In this document: positions 1-8,625 of the stretch, piece after piece | How positions within the stretch are numbered: position 1 is the stretch's first letter | Layout: every line of letters starts with the position of its first letter | Source: Cupriavidus necator | Lineage (GTDB): Bacteria > Pseudomonadota > Gammaproteobacteria > Burkholderiales > Burkholderiaceae | DNA: 64,000 nucleotides | Assembly (NCBI RefSeq): GCF_013141915.1 | Contig: NZ_SROX01000015.1 | Location: 1 to 64,000, forward strand | Direction of reading: 5' to 3' | Notes under the pieces: model-generated | Databases searched by the model: none | Seen by the model: the letters and a program-made list of their open reading frames with translations, nothing else | What the model was told of the DNA's origin: nothing | Position numbers and translations under genes: made by a program

Positions 1-1294
1 GCAGGCCAAGCCGGATCAGACTCTCCGCGGTCGCAACAATGGCTTCATCTCTCGAACACGGCGACCATGCGAGTCTGCCCAACTACAGCCGTGTGCCTAA
101 GGAAGAGCGACGCGTGAGCTATCGCACTATAGCTATTGCGCGGGCCAACGGCCTTCGACCGCTTTGAGCGTCTGTTGATGGAGTCAAAAGAGTCCTGGAA
201 CACGACGCGATCAATGACCGCAATTGGCCAAAGGCGGCCGATCATCGCTCGCCAGGCCGGCAGCGACCACGGACTACCGCTTCCGACCCTACTGGGACAT
301 TCCGCCTCATAACGCCAAAGGCCAGTTTCGGCCGATAAAGAGACGGCCGCAGATCTCGCTATGAAGACGGCTGCCGAACCTTCGAATTCTCCAGCGCAGG
401 ACCTGAACTGGACCGTTGCTTTGTACCGGACGCGCTCCGAAATGCGCAAGCGCCGCTTGATAATCGATCTCGTCAAGATGCGCGCGCCAAGCGTAATGGC
501 CACTATCAGCGGGGGGATTGAGTGGGGCGAACTGAGGGACTGTACGACGGGTGGTGTGAGGCCACCAAGGTTGCGCGCCGAATGCGGGCACCCCGTCATT
601 ATCGGGACACGGGGCCAGAGAGCGCGCGGTTCTGGAGTGGCTTCGTGCTGTCGTCCTGCGACAGCGGATCGAGAACTAGGGCGCGCTGCGCGGGGCGATC
701 GAGAAGGGAGTCGCCCGCCGGCGCAAGAACGGGCTGTTGGCCGGCAAGGGCGCGCGATAGGGCAATCACGACCGGCTTTGGAACGCTGTGATCGCGGAAC
801 CCACCTCGAGCGGTATCGGCAACCCACCCTACGACCCCACCGGCAATGCAGTCGAAGTTCTGTGCACCTTTGCGGGCATCGAGCGAACCTGACGTGGCCC
901 CGATGGAACGCGCGGATGCGCGGCGAGATTGACGGGGGGATCTCTATGCGGGGAAATCCCAGGCGGCGGCGCGCAACTGCCGCGCCGTACACCGAGATCA
1001 AACCGCCGGTTGCAATGGAGGTTACAGCCGCGTAGCCGACTTCCTTGCGCCTGGCGCTGACAGCAGTGAATGTGGGATGGCTGGCGGCCCATGATCTGGC
1101 GGTGCCTCCTGACACTGAATTTCTAGGGATATTCAGTCCGCGGTTGCAGATCAGGTGCCAGCACAAACTTATCACAATGTGGACGGCCATCTTTGCTCAA
1201 ATGCTTTGTTCCGAGATAGTCGGGGACGCGCGATTATGCGCCAACACATTCGTCTGGATGAAACCCAGTACCACGGAAAATGGAGGGCACGCTG
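1..1294. other. No intact gene; possibly degenerate DNA
   Basis: I find no convincing intact gene here. Long open frames exist on both strands but have arginine/serine/proline-rich, low-complexity translations typical of antisense or non-coding high-GC DNA. Short plus-strand stretches look more protein-like, for example around 628-680 and 684-750, but they are separated by in-frame stops and change frame, as in an old pseudogene. I could not identify the parent family. The clear coding signal begins only near 1356. Confidence 0.4.
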
Positions 1295-1366
1295 ATGAGC
1301 GATTTAGCTTCTTCAATGTCGCCGCATGACGCATCGTCAGGATCGCGAACCCATCATGACCACTGA
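1295..1366 (+). CDS. Possible 23-residue leader peptide overlapping the crotonase start
   Basis: A short frame begins with ATG at 1295 after a good Shine-Dalgarno sequence (GGAGGG, 1282-1287) and ends with TGA at 1364-1366, overlapping the crotonase start at 1356 by 11 bases in another frame. The crotonase itself has no clear ribosome-binding site, so this frame could couple its translation. It could equally be the remnant of a degraded upstream gene. The serine/histidine-rich product resembles no family I know. Confidence 0.25.
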   Translation: MSDLASSMSPHDASSGSRTHHDH

Positions 1367-2138
1367 CATTCCCCTGCTGCTTGAGCGCGACGGCGCGGTG
1401 GCCTCAATCTGCTTCAACCGGCCGGCGGCGCTCAATGCCATCGACCCGCCTATGGCGCGCGCGTTTCTCTCCGCTGTACGCGAATTGGCCGCCGACCCCG
1501 GCGTGCGCGCCGTGATCATGCGCGGCGCTGGAAACGGCTTCATGGCCGGCGGCGACCTGGCCGTGCTCAGTGCCGACCCGCAGCGCGGCGCGGCTGAGCT
1601 GATCGGCCCCCTGCACGAAGCCGTGCGGGTGCTAGACACCATGGACGCCCCGCTTGTTGCGCAGGTCCATGGCGTGGCGGCCGGCGCGGGACTGAGCTTG
1701 ATTCTGCAAGCGGACTTCGTGTTGGCCGCCGCCGGCACGCGCTTCAACCTCGCGTACGCGAACATCGGCGCCAGCTGCGACGTCGGCGCATCGTGGGCTT
1801 TGCCGCGTCAGGTGGGGCTGAGGCGCGCGCTGGAAATTGCGCTGCTCAGCGACACGCATGACGCCGACGCCGCTGAGCGCATGGGGTTGATCAACCGTGT
1901 GGTGCCGGCCGCTGAGCTGGGGGCCGAGGCGTTGGCACTGGCGCACCGGTTGGCGAGTGGCCCAACCCTGGCCTTTGGTCACCTGCGCCGGTTGATGCGC
2001 AGCTCCATCGACCGCAACCTGGCGGGCCAGCTCGACGCCGAGGCGGCTGGCTTTCAAGCCTGTGCTGCCACCGACGACTTCCGGATCGGCGTTGACGCCT
2101 TCCGAAATCGGAAGACGCCGTCCTTCACCGGGCGCTGA
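1356..2138 (+). CDS. Crotonase-family enoyl-CoA hydratase/isomerase, PaaG-like
   Basis: This 260-residue protein has the crotonase fold and probably hydrates or isomerises an enoyl-CoA in the cytoplasm. Oxyanion-hole motifs are GFMAGGDL (61-68) and GVAAGAG (106-112). Of the two glutamates of classical enoyl-CoA hydratase, the first is Tyr134 and the second is kept as Glu160. An aspartate at 142, in SCDVGASW, matches the position of the catalytic aspartate in PaaG/dienoyl-CoA isomerase-type members, so isomerase activity is more likely than simple hydration. The start at 1356 is chosen over 1326 because family homology begins there; neither has a strong ribosome-binding site. It lies 55 bp before a thiolase, probably in one operon. 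Confidence 0.85.
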   Translation: MTTDIPLLLERDGAVASICFNRPAALNAIDPPMARAFLSAVRELAADPGVRAVIMRGAGNGFMAGGDLAVLSADPQRGAAELIGPLHEAVRVLDTMDAPLVAQVHGVAAGAGLSLILQADFVLAAAGTRFNLAYANIGASCDVGASWALPRQVGLRRALEIALLSDTHDADAAERMGLINRVVPAAELGAEALALAHRLASGPTLAFGHLRRLMRSSIDRNLAGQLDAEAAGFQACAATDDFRIGVDAFRNRKTPSFTGR

Positions 2139-2193
2139 GTTCTTCTTTTTTTGCTGTTTCTTTCGATCCCTCGGACCCAGGAGACTCGAACCC

Positions 2194-3378
2194 ATGACCT
2201 CCCGCGACATCTTCGTAATTGGCACCGCCCGCACCGCCATTGGCACCTTCGGCGGCGCGCTCAAGGATGTGCCCAACACGCAACTGGCCACCACCGCAGT
2301 GCAAGCGGCCATCGAGCGGAGCGGCGTGCCAGCCGATGCCATCGGCCACGTCGTGATGGGCAACGTAATCCCCACGGATGTGAAGGACGCCTACCTCAGC
2401 CGCGTGGCCGCTATCGACGCCGGTTGCAGAGTCGAGACGCCGGCCTTCAACGTCAATCGTCTATGTGGCTCCGGCTTACAGGCGATCGTATCGGCGGCGC
2501 AGGCCATCGCGGTCGGCGATTGCAGTATTGCCATCGGCGGCGGCTCCGAATCGATGAGCCGGGGGCCGTATCTCGATACTTCAGCGCGCTACGGCGCGCG
2601 CATGGGCGACGCGGTGCTACTCGACTACATGTTGGGGATCCTGCACGACCCGTGGGAGAACATCCATATGGGCATCACGGCCGAGAACGTTGCCGTGCGC
2701 TACAACATCTCTCGCGAACGCATGGACGAACTCGCCGCGCGTAGCCAGCGGCGCGCATCGGAAGCCATCACTGCGGGCCGCTTCAAAGAGCAGATCGTTC
2801 CGGTGGAAATCAGGACGCGCAAGGGCGCAACCGTGTTCGACACCGACGAGCACGTGCGCGCCGATATCACGGTCGAAGTGCTGGCGAAGATGAAGCCGGC
2901 GTTCAAAAAGGACGGCCTGGTGACCGCCGGCAACGCCTCAGGTATCAACGACGGCGCAGCCGCGGTAGTCCTCGCCGACGCTGACCGCGTGCGCTCCCTT
3001 GGCCTGCGGCCGCTTGCACGCTTGGTGGGCTACGCGCATGCAGGTGTTGAGCCGGCCTACATGGGGATCGGTCCGGTGCCGGCGACACGAAACGTGATGG
3101 AGCGCACTGGGCTGAAGGTGACCGATTTCGACGTCATCGAGTCGAACGAGGCCTTTGCGGCGCAGGCCTGCGCGGTGATGCAGGAACTGGGCCTCGACCC
3201 GGAGAAGGTAAATCCCAATGGATCGGGCATTTCGCTCGGCCATCCGGTGGGCGCGACCGGCGCCATCATTATGGTCAAGGCCATCGCCGAGTTGCAGCGG
3301 ACCGGCGGCCGCTATGCGCTGGTGACGATGTGCATCGGCGGTGGCCAAGGCATCGCGGCGGTCTTCGAACGGGTCTGA
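2194..3378 (+). CDS. Acetyl-CoA acyltransferase (thiolase, PhaA/BktB type)
   Basis: Cytoplasmic thiolase of 394 residues, the usual length. It cleaves a 3-ketoacyl-CoA with CoA to release acetyl-CoA, or runs in reverse. The three family signatures are complete: nucleophile Cys91 in NRLCGSGLQ, His350 in GHPVGATGA and the second cysteine Cys380 in CIGGGQG. The start at 2194 follows an AGGAGA ribosome-binding site at 2179-2184. It follows the PaaG-like crotonase and probably performs the last step of the same beta-oxidation-like route. Substrate chain length cannot be read from the sequence. Confidence 0.93.
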   Translation: MTSRDIFVIGTARTAIGTFGGALKDVPNTQLATTAVQAAIERSGVPADAIGHVVMGNVIPTDVKDAYLSRVAAIDAGCRVETPAFNVNRLCGSGLQAIVSAAQAIAVGDCSIAIGGGSESMSRGPYLDTSARYGARMGDAVLLDYMLGILHDPWENIHMGITAENVAVRYNISRERMDELAARSQRRASEAITAGRFKEQIVPVEIRTRKGATVFDTDEHVRADITVEVLAKMKPAFKKDGLVTAGNASGINDGAAAVVLADADRVRSLGLRPLARLVGYAHAGVEPAYMGIGPVPATRNVMERTGLKVTDFDVIESNEAFAAQACAVMQELGLDPEKVNPNGSGISLGHPVGATGAIIMVKAIAELQRTGGRYALVTMCIGGGQGIAAVFERV

Positions 3379-3533
3379 GGATCGGTTCGAAATTTGCACT
3401 CGCCGTGAACTGCCTACTTCGGCCGAGTGGCGGCCAAGCACATCGAGCGCGTTCAACCGTCTTTGGACGTTCTCTGACCACTGGCTAGCTCAAGCACAAT
3501 GTCGAGGACTTCAGCATGAGGTTTTCGCGTCGA

Positions 3534-4307
3534 TCAGAGAATGTCCAGCGAAGACTGGATTCGCTCAATGTGCGTCGCGATGGAGAGGGCCGCAATCTGT
3601 TGCTGTTCCCTTGACATCCGACTTTCGATGGAAGAAGTGGTGATTGCGCCCACGACGTTGCCGCTCGCGTTGCGCATGGCCACTCCGACCCCGACGACGC
3701 CTGGCACGTTGTAGTGTCCGATGACGGCATGACCGCGGAGTTGGGTTGCACGAATGAGCGCCCGCAGCGTGGACTCGGTGAGCGAGCCGTACTCTGCTAG
3801 CCGCTTTGCATTCGCGCGGATGCATTCGTTTTGCTCGTCCAGAGGCAACGTGGACAGGATCGCGAGACCCCCTGCGCCTGCGCCCAAAGGGTTCCTGCTA
3901 CCGACGTTTACCGTCAACACCTGCACCGGGTACGAGCCAAGCACACGGGCCAGGCAGATCGTTTCGTACCCCAGGCGAGCAATGAGGAATGCGCTGTTTC
4001 CCGTCTCCTCTGAAACAGCTCTCAGGACTGGTTCACACACCGTCCTCAGGTCGGCCCGATCAGCAAAGGCAGCTGCCATCACGCGGCAGTAATCGCCCAG
4101 CACATAGCGCTTCGACCCAGCGGGCCGTTTCAATAAGCCCTGCCGTTCCAGAGCCTGGACGATGCGGTGCACCGTCGGACGCTCGAGTTCGCTGATCGCC
4201 ACAAGTTCGGCCACCGTCAGCCCATGGGCTCCATGGGCAACCACGTGCTTCAAAAGACCGACTGTGCGATCGATGCTCTGCGTCCCGCGATAGTCCGTAC
4301 TGTTCAT
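3534..4307 (-). CDS. IclR-family transcriptional regulator
   Basis: This 257-residue regulator has an N-terminal winged helix-turn-helix (about residues 10-62, with LTVAELVAISELERPTVHR) and a C-terminal IclR effector domain (about 80-250), which in this family binds small organic acids. It is convergent with the thiolase and divergent from the citryl-CoA lyase-like gene. The 193-bp gap to the latter is the likely operator region, though I see no convincing palindrome there. The start could be 4307 or four codons upstream at 4319. It probably controls the CoA cluster from 4501 to about 13800. Confidence 0.9.
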   Translation of the reverse strand: MNSTDYRGTQSIDRTVGLLKHVVAHGAHGLTVAELVAISELERPTVHRIVQALERQGLLKRPAGSKRYVLGDYCRVMAAAFADRADLRTVCEPVLRAVSEETGNSAFLIARLGYETICLARVLGSYPVQVLTVNVGSRNPLGAGAGGLAILSTLPLDEQNECIRANAKRLAEYGSLTESTLRALIRATQLRGHAVIGHYNVPGVVGVGVAMRNASGNVVGAITTSSIESRMSREQQQIAALSIATHIERIQSSLDIL

Positions 4308-4500
4308 GATTCCGATCATAGCATGGACAGCATGGGCGGTGAAGCGTGATTTCTGCGCGTTTATTCGGTCGTTCGCAGGAGAAAATATCCATATGGTGGA
4401 CATGCTGATTTGGGATCCGAACACCTGGACCTACGATTCCCCTGACGAGTTCGAGATCCATCTCGATCGCTTCACGCCCCTCACTGAAATGGAGCACTGC

Positions 4501-5310
4501 ATGACCAACATGACCAAGCCCGCCGAGCGCAAATACTGGCGCACCGCCATCGGTGACCCCAGCCCCCATGAAGGCACGATGGTCAGGGGTTACGACGTCC
4601 TCACCGATTTGGTGGGCAAGATCGACTTCGGCGCCATGGTGTACCTGCTGTACAAGGGCGAACTGCCCAAGGGCAACGAGTCCAAGATCATCAACGCGAT
4701 GTTCATCTCGGTCGCCGACCACGGCATTTCACCGTCCTCGACAGTGACCCGTTTTGTGCAGGCAGCCGGCGTGCCGATCCAGTGCGCGGTCGCGGCCGGT
4801 GCCATGATGTTTGGCGACGTACACGGAGGCGCCGGCGAAGAGTTCTCCCGCTACATCCAGGAGCTGGTGTCCCTGGCTGCTTCGAGCGGTCGCACCTATG
4901 AGGATGTAGCGACCGAGTACGTGGCCAACCACAAGCGGCTGGATGGCTTCGGTCATCCGCAGCATGCCGAGGGCGATCCTCGCGGCAAGGTGCTGTTCGC
5001 TCTGGCCGAAGAGTATGGGATCGCAGGTGACCATGTGCGGATGACGCGCGAGCTGGAGAAGGCGCTCATCAAGAAGAAGAACCGACCGCTGCTGGCGAAC
5101 ATCGATGCGGCGGTTGGCGCAATCATCTCGGACATGGGATTCGACTGGCGGCTGGCTCGCGCCTTCATTGTCGTTCCGCGCACCGCGGGCTTGTTCGCCC
5201 ACGCATTCGAAGAAAAGGTGCGGGAGCCGGGCTGGCGCCAGATCACCCTGGACCAGGTCGAGTACGACGGCCCTGCCCGCCGCAAGAACGAAAACCCCAG
5301 CGCGATCTGA
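4501..5310 (+). CDS. Citryl-CoA lyase-like short citrate synthase homologue
   Basis: A 269-residue member of the citrate synthase superfamily, much shorter than citrate synthase (about 430) and resembling the lyase domain of ATP-citrate lyase or stand-alone citryl-CoA lyase. The catalytic triad of the superfamily is visible: His108 in DVHGGAG, His152 in GFGHPQH and Asp202 in the following helix (NIDAAVG). Likely chemistry is Claisen cleavage or condensation of a 3-hydroxy-3-carboxyacyl-CoA. The start at 4501 has a GGAG site 8 nt upstream; an in-frame ATG at 4393 would add 36 residues. It is first in the operon, divergent from the IclR gene. The substrate may not be citryl-CoA in this context. 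Confidence 0.82.
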   Translation: MTNMTKPAERKYWRTAIGDPSPHEGTMVRGYDVLTDLVGKIDFGAMVYLLYKGELPKGNESKIINAMFISVADHGISPSSTVTRFVQAAGVPIQCAVAAGAMMFGDVHGGAGEEFSRYIQELVSLAASSGRTYEDVATEYVANHKRLDGFGHPQHAEGDPRGKVLFALAEEYGIAGDHVRMTRELEKALIKKKNRPLLANIDAAVGAIISDMGFDWRLARAFIVVPRTAGLFAHAFEEKVREPGWRQITLDQVEYDGPARRKNENPSAI

Positions 5311-5385
5311 TCGCGCCCGCTTCGACAACCGTAGCAGTCGTCGGCACCCCCCATTGACATCTTCATCACCTGGATTGGAAAGACT

Positions 5386-6564
5386 ATGACCACCCCCGTC
5401 GCAATCGTCGGCATTGGCATGACCTCGTTCGGAAAGTTCATGGACCGTTCGGTCAGAACTTCCGCGGAAGAAGCGGTACGCAACGCCCTGGCCGATGCCG
5501 GCATCGGAGCCGAGCGCGTCGACCGCGTCTTTTTCGGCAACGCAGCAGCCGGCCTCATCACGGGCCAGGAAATGGTGCGTGCGCAAGCCGCTCTGCGCTA
5601 CACCGGCCTGCTCGGCAAGCCGATGGTCAGCGTCGAGAACGCTTGCGCGACCGGCAGCACGGCCTTTCACCTCGCCTGGCACTCCGTGGCCAGCGGCCAG
5701 TCGGACGTGGCCATGGCTGTCGGTGCGGAAAAACTGAGCCACCCCGACAAGGCCGTGTCCTTCGGCGCGTTCGGCGGCGCGGTGGACAAGGAAGATGTCA
5801 TGCCGGCGCACATCGGCTCCGGCAGCGGATCCATCTTCATGGACATTTACGCGGAACGCACGCGGCGCTACATGAAGGCGACCGGAACGACGCCAGAGGA
5901 CTTCGCCCGGATCACCGTCAAGAGCCGGCGTGCCGGCGCCCTGAACCCGTACGCGCAGTTCCGCAAGGAGACGACGGTCGAAGAGGTCCTGGCCGCCCGC
6001 ATGATCAGCGAGCCGCTGACGCTGCCGATGTGCTCGTCGATCGGGGACGGCGCCGCCGCGATCGTTCTCGTCTCGAGCCGTGTCGCGGCACAGCTGACGG
6101 GGAGCCGGCCGGTGTGGGTTGCAAGCTCCGTCCTCTTGTCCGGGATGGCGGACCCCACCAAGCCGAGCGCTTCGGTCAGCGCCGCGAAGGCCGCCTACAA
6201 GGAAGCCTCGATCGGGCCGGACGAGGTCCATGTCGCTGAGGTCCACGATGCATCGGCTCCCGGTGAGCTCATCAACTACGAAGTCGTGCAGTTCTGTCCC
6301 GAGGGACAGGGCGTCGAGCTGCTGCGCAGCGGTGCTACGGACATCGGCGGCCGGATCTCCGTCAACCCGAGCGGCGGCCTGCTCAGCAGGGGCCATCCGA
6401 TCGGCGCCACCGGTGCGGCTCAGATCGCCGAACTGGTCCAGCAACTGCGCGGCGAAGCAGGGGCGCGGCAGCGGCCGGGTGCCAAGGTTGCTCTGGCACA
6501 AAACTCGGGTGGCCAAGTCGGTCACGAGTCCGCGGTAGCGGTGGTCTCCATCCTCACGGCATGA
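5386..6564 (+). CDS. SCP2-type thiolase-superfamily protein (lipid-transfer-like acyltransferase)
   Basis: A 392-residue thiolase homologue of the SCP2/lipid-transfer branch. The nucleophilic Cys87 lies in ENACATGSTA and His337 in GHPIGATG, while the C-terminal CxG of classical thiolases is replaced by AQNSGGQVG, as usual for this branch. Some members act as retro-aldolases (Ltp2) with a DUF35 partner; no DUF35 gene is visible here, which favours ordinary thiolytic activity. The stop overlaps an ATG that could start the next gene, so the two are translationally close. The cluster context suggests chain shortening of an unusual or branched acyl-CoA. Confidence 0.88.
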   Translation: MTTPVAIVGIGMTSFGKFMDRSVRTSAEEAVRNALADAGIGAERVDRVFFGNAAAGLITGQEMVRAQAALRYTGLLGKPMVSVENACATGSTAFHLAWHSVASGQSDVAMAVGAEKLSHPDKAVSFGAFGGAVDKEDVMPAHIGSGSGSIFMDIYAERTRRYMKATGTTPEDFARITVKSRRAGALNPYAQFRKETTVEEVLAARMISEPLTLPMCSSIGDGAAAIVLVSSRVAAQLTGSRPVWVASSVLLSGMADPTKPSASVSAAKAAYKEASIGPDEVHVAEVHDASAPGELINYEVVQFCPEGQGVELLRSGATDIGGRISVNPSGGLLSRGHPIGATGAAQIAELVQQLRGEAGARQRPGAKVALAQNSGGQVGHESAVAVVSILTA

Positions 6565-6575
6565 AGGAAGCAGCA

Positions 6576-7493
6576 ATGACGCAACGACTGCAAGGCAAAG
6601 TAATCGTGGTGACCGGCGCAGGCGCCGGGGTGGGCAAGGAGATCGCACTCGAGGCGGCACGCCAGGGCGCGAAGGTTGTCGTGAACGACCTGGGTGTGAA
6701 CATGGAGGGCGACGGCGAGCGTAGTGCCGGGCCGGCCCAGCAGACGGCGGACCAGATTCGCGCCGCGGGCGGCGAGGCCAGCGCCAACACCGACAGCGTG
6801 GCCGAGTGGAATTCGGCACAACAAATCGTGCAGCAGGCGATCGATCTGTACGGACGCGTCGACGGCCTGGTGAACAACGCCGGCAACCTGCGCGATGGGT
6901 ACTTCCACAAGATGTCGGAGGAAGACTTCGACGCGGTGGTGAAGGTGCACCTGAAGGGCTGCTTCAACATGGCCCGTGCCGTTGCACCCCACTTCAGAAG
7001 CCAGGAGTCCGGTGCCATCGTGCACATGACGTCGACCTCGGGCTTGATCGGCAACGGCGCGCAGGCCAACTACGCCGCCGCCAAGATGGGCATCGTCGGC
7101 CTGTCGAAATCGATCGCGCTGGACATGGAGCGCTTCCACGTGCGGTCGAACTGCATTGCGCCATTCGCGTTCACCCGCATGGTGAGCTCGATCCCGACCG
7201 ACAACCCCGAGGGCCTCGCCCGCACGCTGGTCAACCAGCGCATGGAGGTCGCCAAGATCGCGCCGTTCACCTGTGCGCTGCTTACCGACGAAGCCAGTGG
7301 CGTGACCGGACAGATCTTCGGCGTTCGCAGCAACGAGATCTACCTGTTCTCGCAGCCGCGACCGATCCGCACCGCCCACCGCGGCGAAGGCTGGACCGTC
7401 GACACCTGCCTTGAGGTGGCGCTGCCCACGATGAAGCCCTCGTTCTATCCGCTGGACAAGTCGCGCGACATCTTCACCTGGGATCCCGTTTAA
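6576..7493 (+). CDS. SDR-family 3-hydroxyacyl-CoA dehydrogenase, HSD17B4-like
   Basis: A 305-residue classical short-chain dehydrogenase of the extended type related to the dehydrogenase domain of peroxisomal multifunctional enzyme 2 (HSD17B4). The nucleotide-binding motif TGAGAGVG is at 13-20, NNAG at 100-103, and the catalytic Ser153, Tyr166 and Lys170 are present (YAAAK). The C-terminal extension after residue 250 is typical of that subgroup. The predicted role is NAD(P)-linked oxidation of a 3-hydroxyacyl-CoA. The start at 6576 is preferred because AAGGA lies 7 nt upstream; the ATG at 6561 overlaps the previous stop. Confidence 0.87.
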   Translation: MTQRLQGKVIVVTGAGAGVGKEIALEAARQGAKVVVNDLGVNMEGDGERSAGPAQQTADQIRAAGGEASANTDSVAEWNSAQQIVQQAIDLYGRVDGLVNNAGNLRDGYFHKMSEEDFDAVVKVHLKGCFNMARAVAPHFRSQESGAIVHMTSTSGLIGNGAQANYAAAKMGIVGLSKSIALDMERFHVRSNCIAPFAFTRMVSSIPTDNPEGLARTLVNQRMEVAKIAPFTCALLTDEASGVTGQIFGVRSNEIYLFSQPRPIRTAHRGEGWTVDTCLEVALPTMKPSFYPLDKSRDIFTWDPV

Positions 7494-7524
7494 AGCGACA
7501 GAGCCCACCACCAGGAGATAAGCG

Positions 7525-8625
7525 ATGAGTGAAGAGACGCGTGACATGCTGCATGAAGCGGCCCTGCGGATATTCGCGGACAAGCCCCAGGACCTGTGGG
7601 CAGTTCTGCAAGAATCCGGATTCGACAAGGCCTTGCTGCCCGAGAGCAAGGGGGGCGCCGGCGTGAGCTGGGCAGATGCTTGCGGGCTGCTGTCACTTGC
7701 CGGTGAGCATGCCGCGGCTGTTCCGCTGGCCGAAGCGATGGTTGGACACTGGCTGATGGACCACGCCGGCGTCGAGGGCGCGAGCTCGCCGACCATTGCG
7801 TCATCGGTGCACTCCGAGCAGATCCGGCTGGGTTCCGCCCGCGACGGCTGGCGCGTCGATGGCACGCTCCCCCGTGTCCCATGGGGCGACACATGCACGC
7901 ATGTCGCCTTCATCGTGGGGTCCGGCACCGCTGCGCAATTGATCGTCGTTGCCCGTGATGCGGCGGGCGTCTCCATCACATCGGGCCGCAATCTCGCCGG
8001 AGAGCCGCGCGATACCCTGGTGCTCGATGGAGTCGTGCCGCAGGCGGTGGCTCCCGCGCCGTTCGACGCGCGTGCGCTGCTCTGCCTTGCAGCCATCCTG
8101 CGCAGTGCGCTCATGGCCGGAGCGATCGAACGGACTCTTGCTCTCTGCGTCGAGTACGCCAACCTTCGCGTGCAGTTCGGCCGACCGATCGGCAAGTTCC
8201 AGGCGGTGCAACAGAACATCGCACTTCTGGCGACGCAGGCGGCAGCCGCGCATGCGGCCGCCGAAGCCGGCAGCGAAGCGATCGATGAATGGTTTGGCGA
8301 GGTGGGCGAACCCGTGGGCGAACCCCTTACGCACAGCATTGCCGCCGCCAGCGCCAAGATCCGAACCGGTGAAGCAGCAGGCCAGGCCTGCGCGATTGCG
8401 CACCAGACCTTCGGTGCCATCGGCTTCACCGAAGAGCACGAACTGCACCATTTCACCAAGCGGCTCTGGTCCTGGAGAGACGAGTTCGGCAACGAGGCGT
8501 TCTGGTCTCGCGAGTTGGGCGAGCGACTCCTGGCCGGTGATTCCACGCAGTCTCTTTGGCGCGCCATGGTGCCCATGGCCACGGTCGCGCGTGGCGCAAC
8601 AGAAGAAGCAGGAGCCGCACGATGA
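7525..8625 (+). CDS. Divergent acyl-CoA dehydrogenase subunit (likely partner of the next gene)
   Basis: This 366-residue protein has the acyl-CoA dehydrogenase C-terminal fold, including a recognisable FGRPIGKFQAVQ segment, but its N-terminal and middle domains are poorly conserved and no catalytic glutamate is obvious. The stop overlaps the start of the next, more typical acyl-CoA dehydrogenase by four bases (ATGA). Paired unlike dehydrogenase genes are known to form alpha2-beta2 heterotetramers in steroid side-chain degradation (ChsE4-ChsE5 type), with only one subunit carrying the catalytic base. I infer the same arrangement here. Confidence 0.82.
   Translation: MSEETRDMLHEAALRIFADKPQDLWAVLQESGFDKALLPESKGGAGVSWADACGLLSLAGEHAAAVPLAEAMVGHWLMDHAGVEGASSPTIASSVHSEQIRLGSARDGWRVDGTLPRVPWGDTCTHVAFIVGSGTAAQLIVVARDAAGVSITSGRNLAGEPRDTLVLDGVVPQAVAPAPFDARALLCLAAILRSALMAGAIERTLALCVEYANLRVQFGRPIGKFQAVQQNIALLATQAAAAHAAAEAGSEAIDEWFGEVGEPVGEPLTHSIAAASAKIRTGEAAGQACAIAHQTFGAIGFTEEHELHHFTKRLWSWRDEFGNEAFWSRELGERLLAGDSTQSLWRAMVPMATVARGATEEAGAAR

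Noticed and set aside
45..1190. A 381-codon minus-strand open frame at the left edge
   Set aside because: The composition is unlike a protein (Arg- and Ser-rich, no hydrophobic periodicity), there is no ribosome-binding site, and no family is recognisable.
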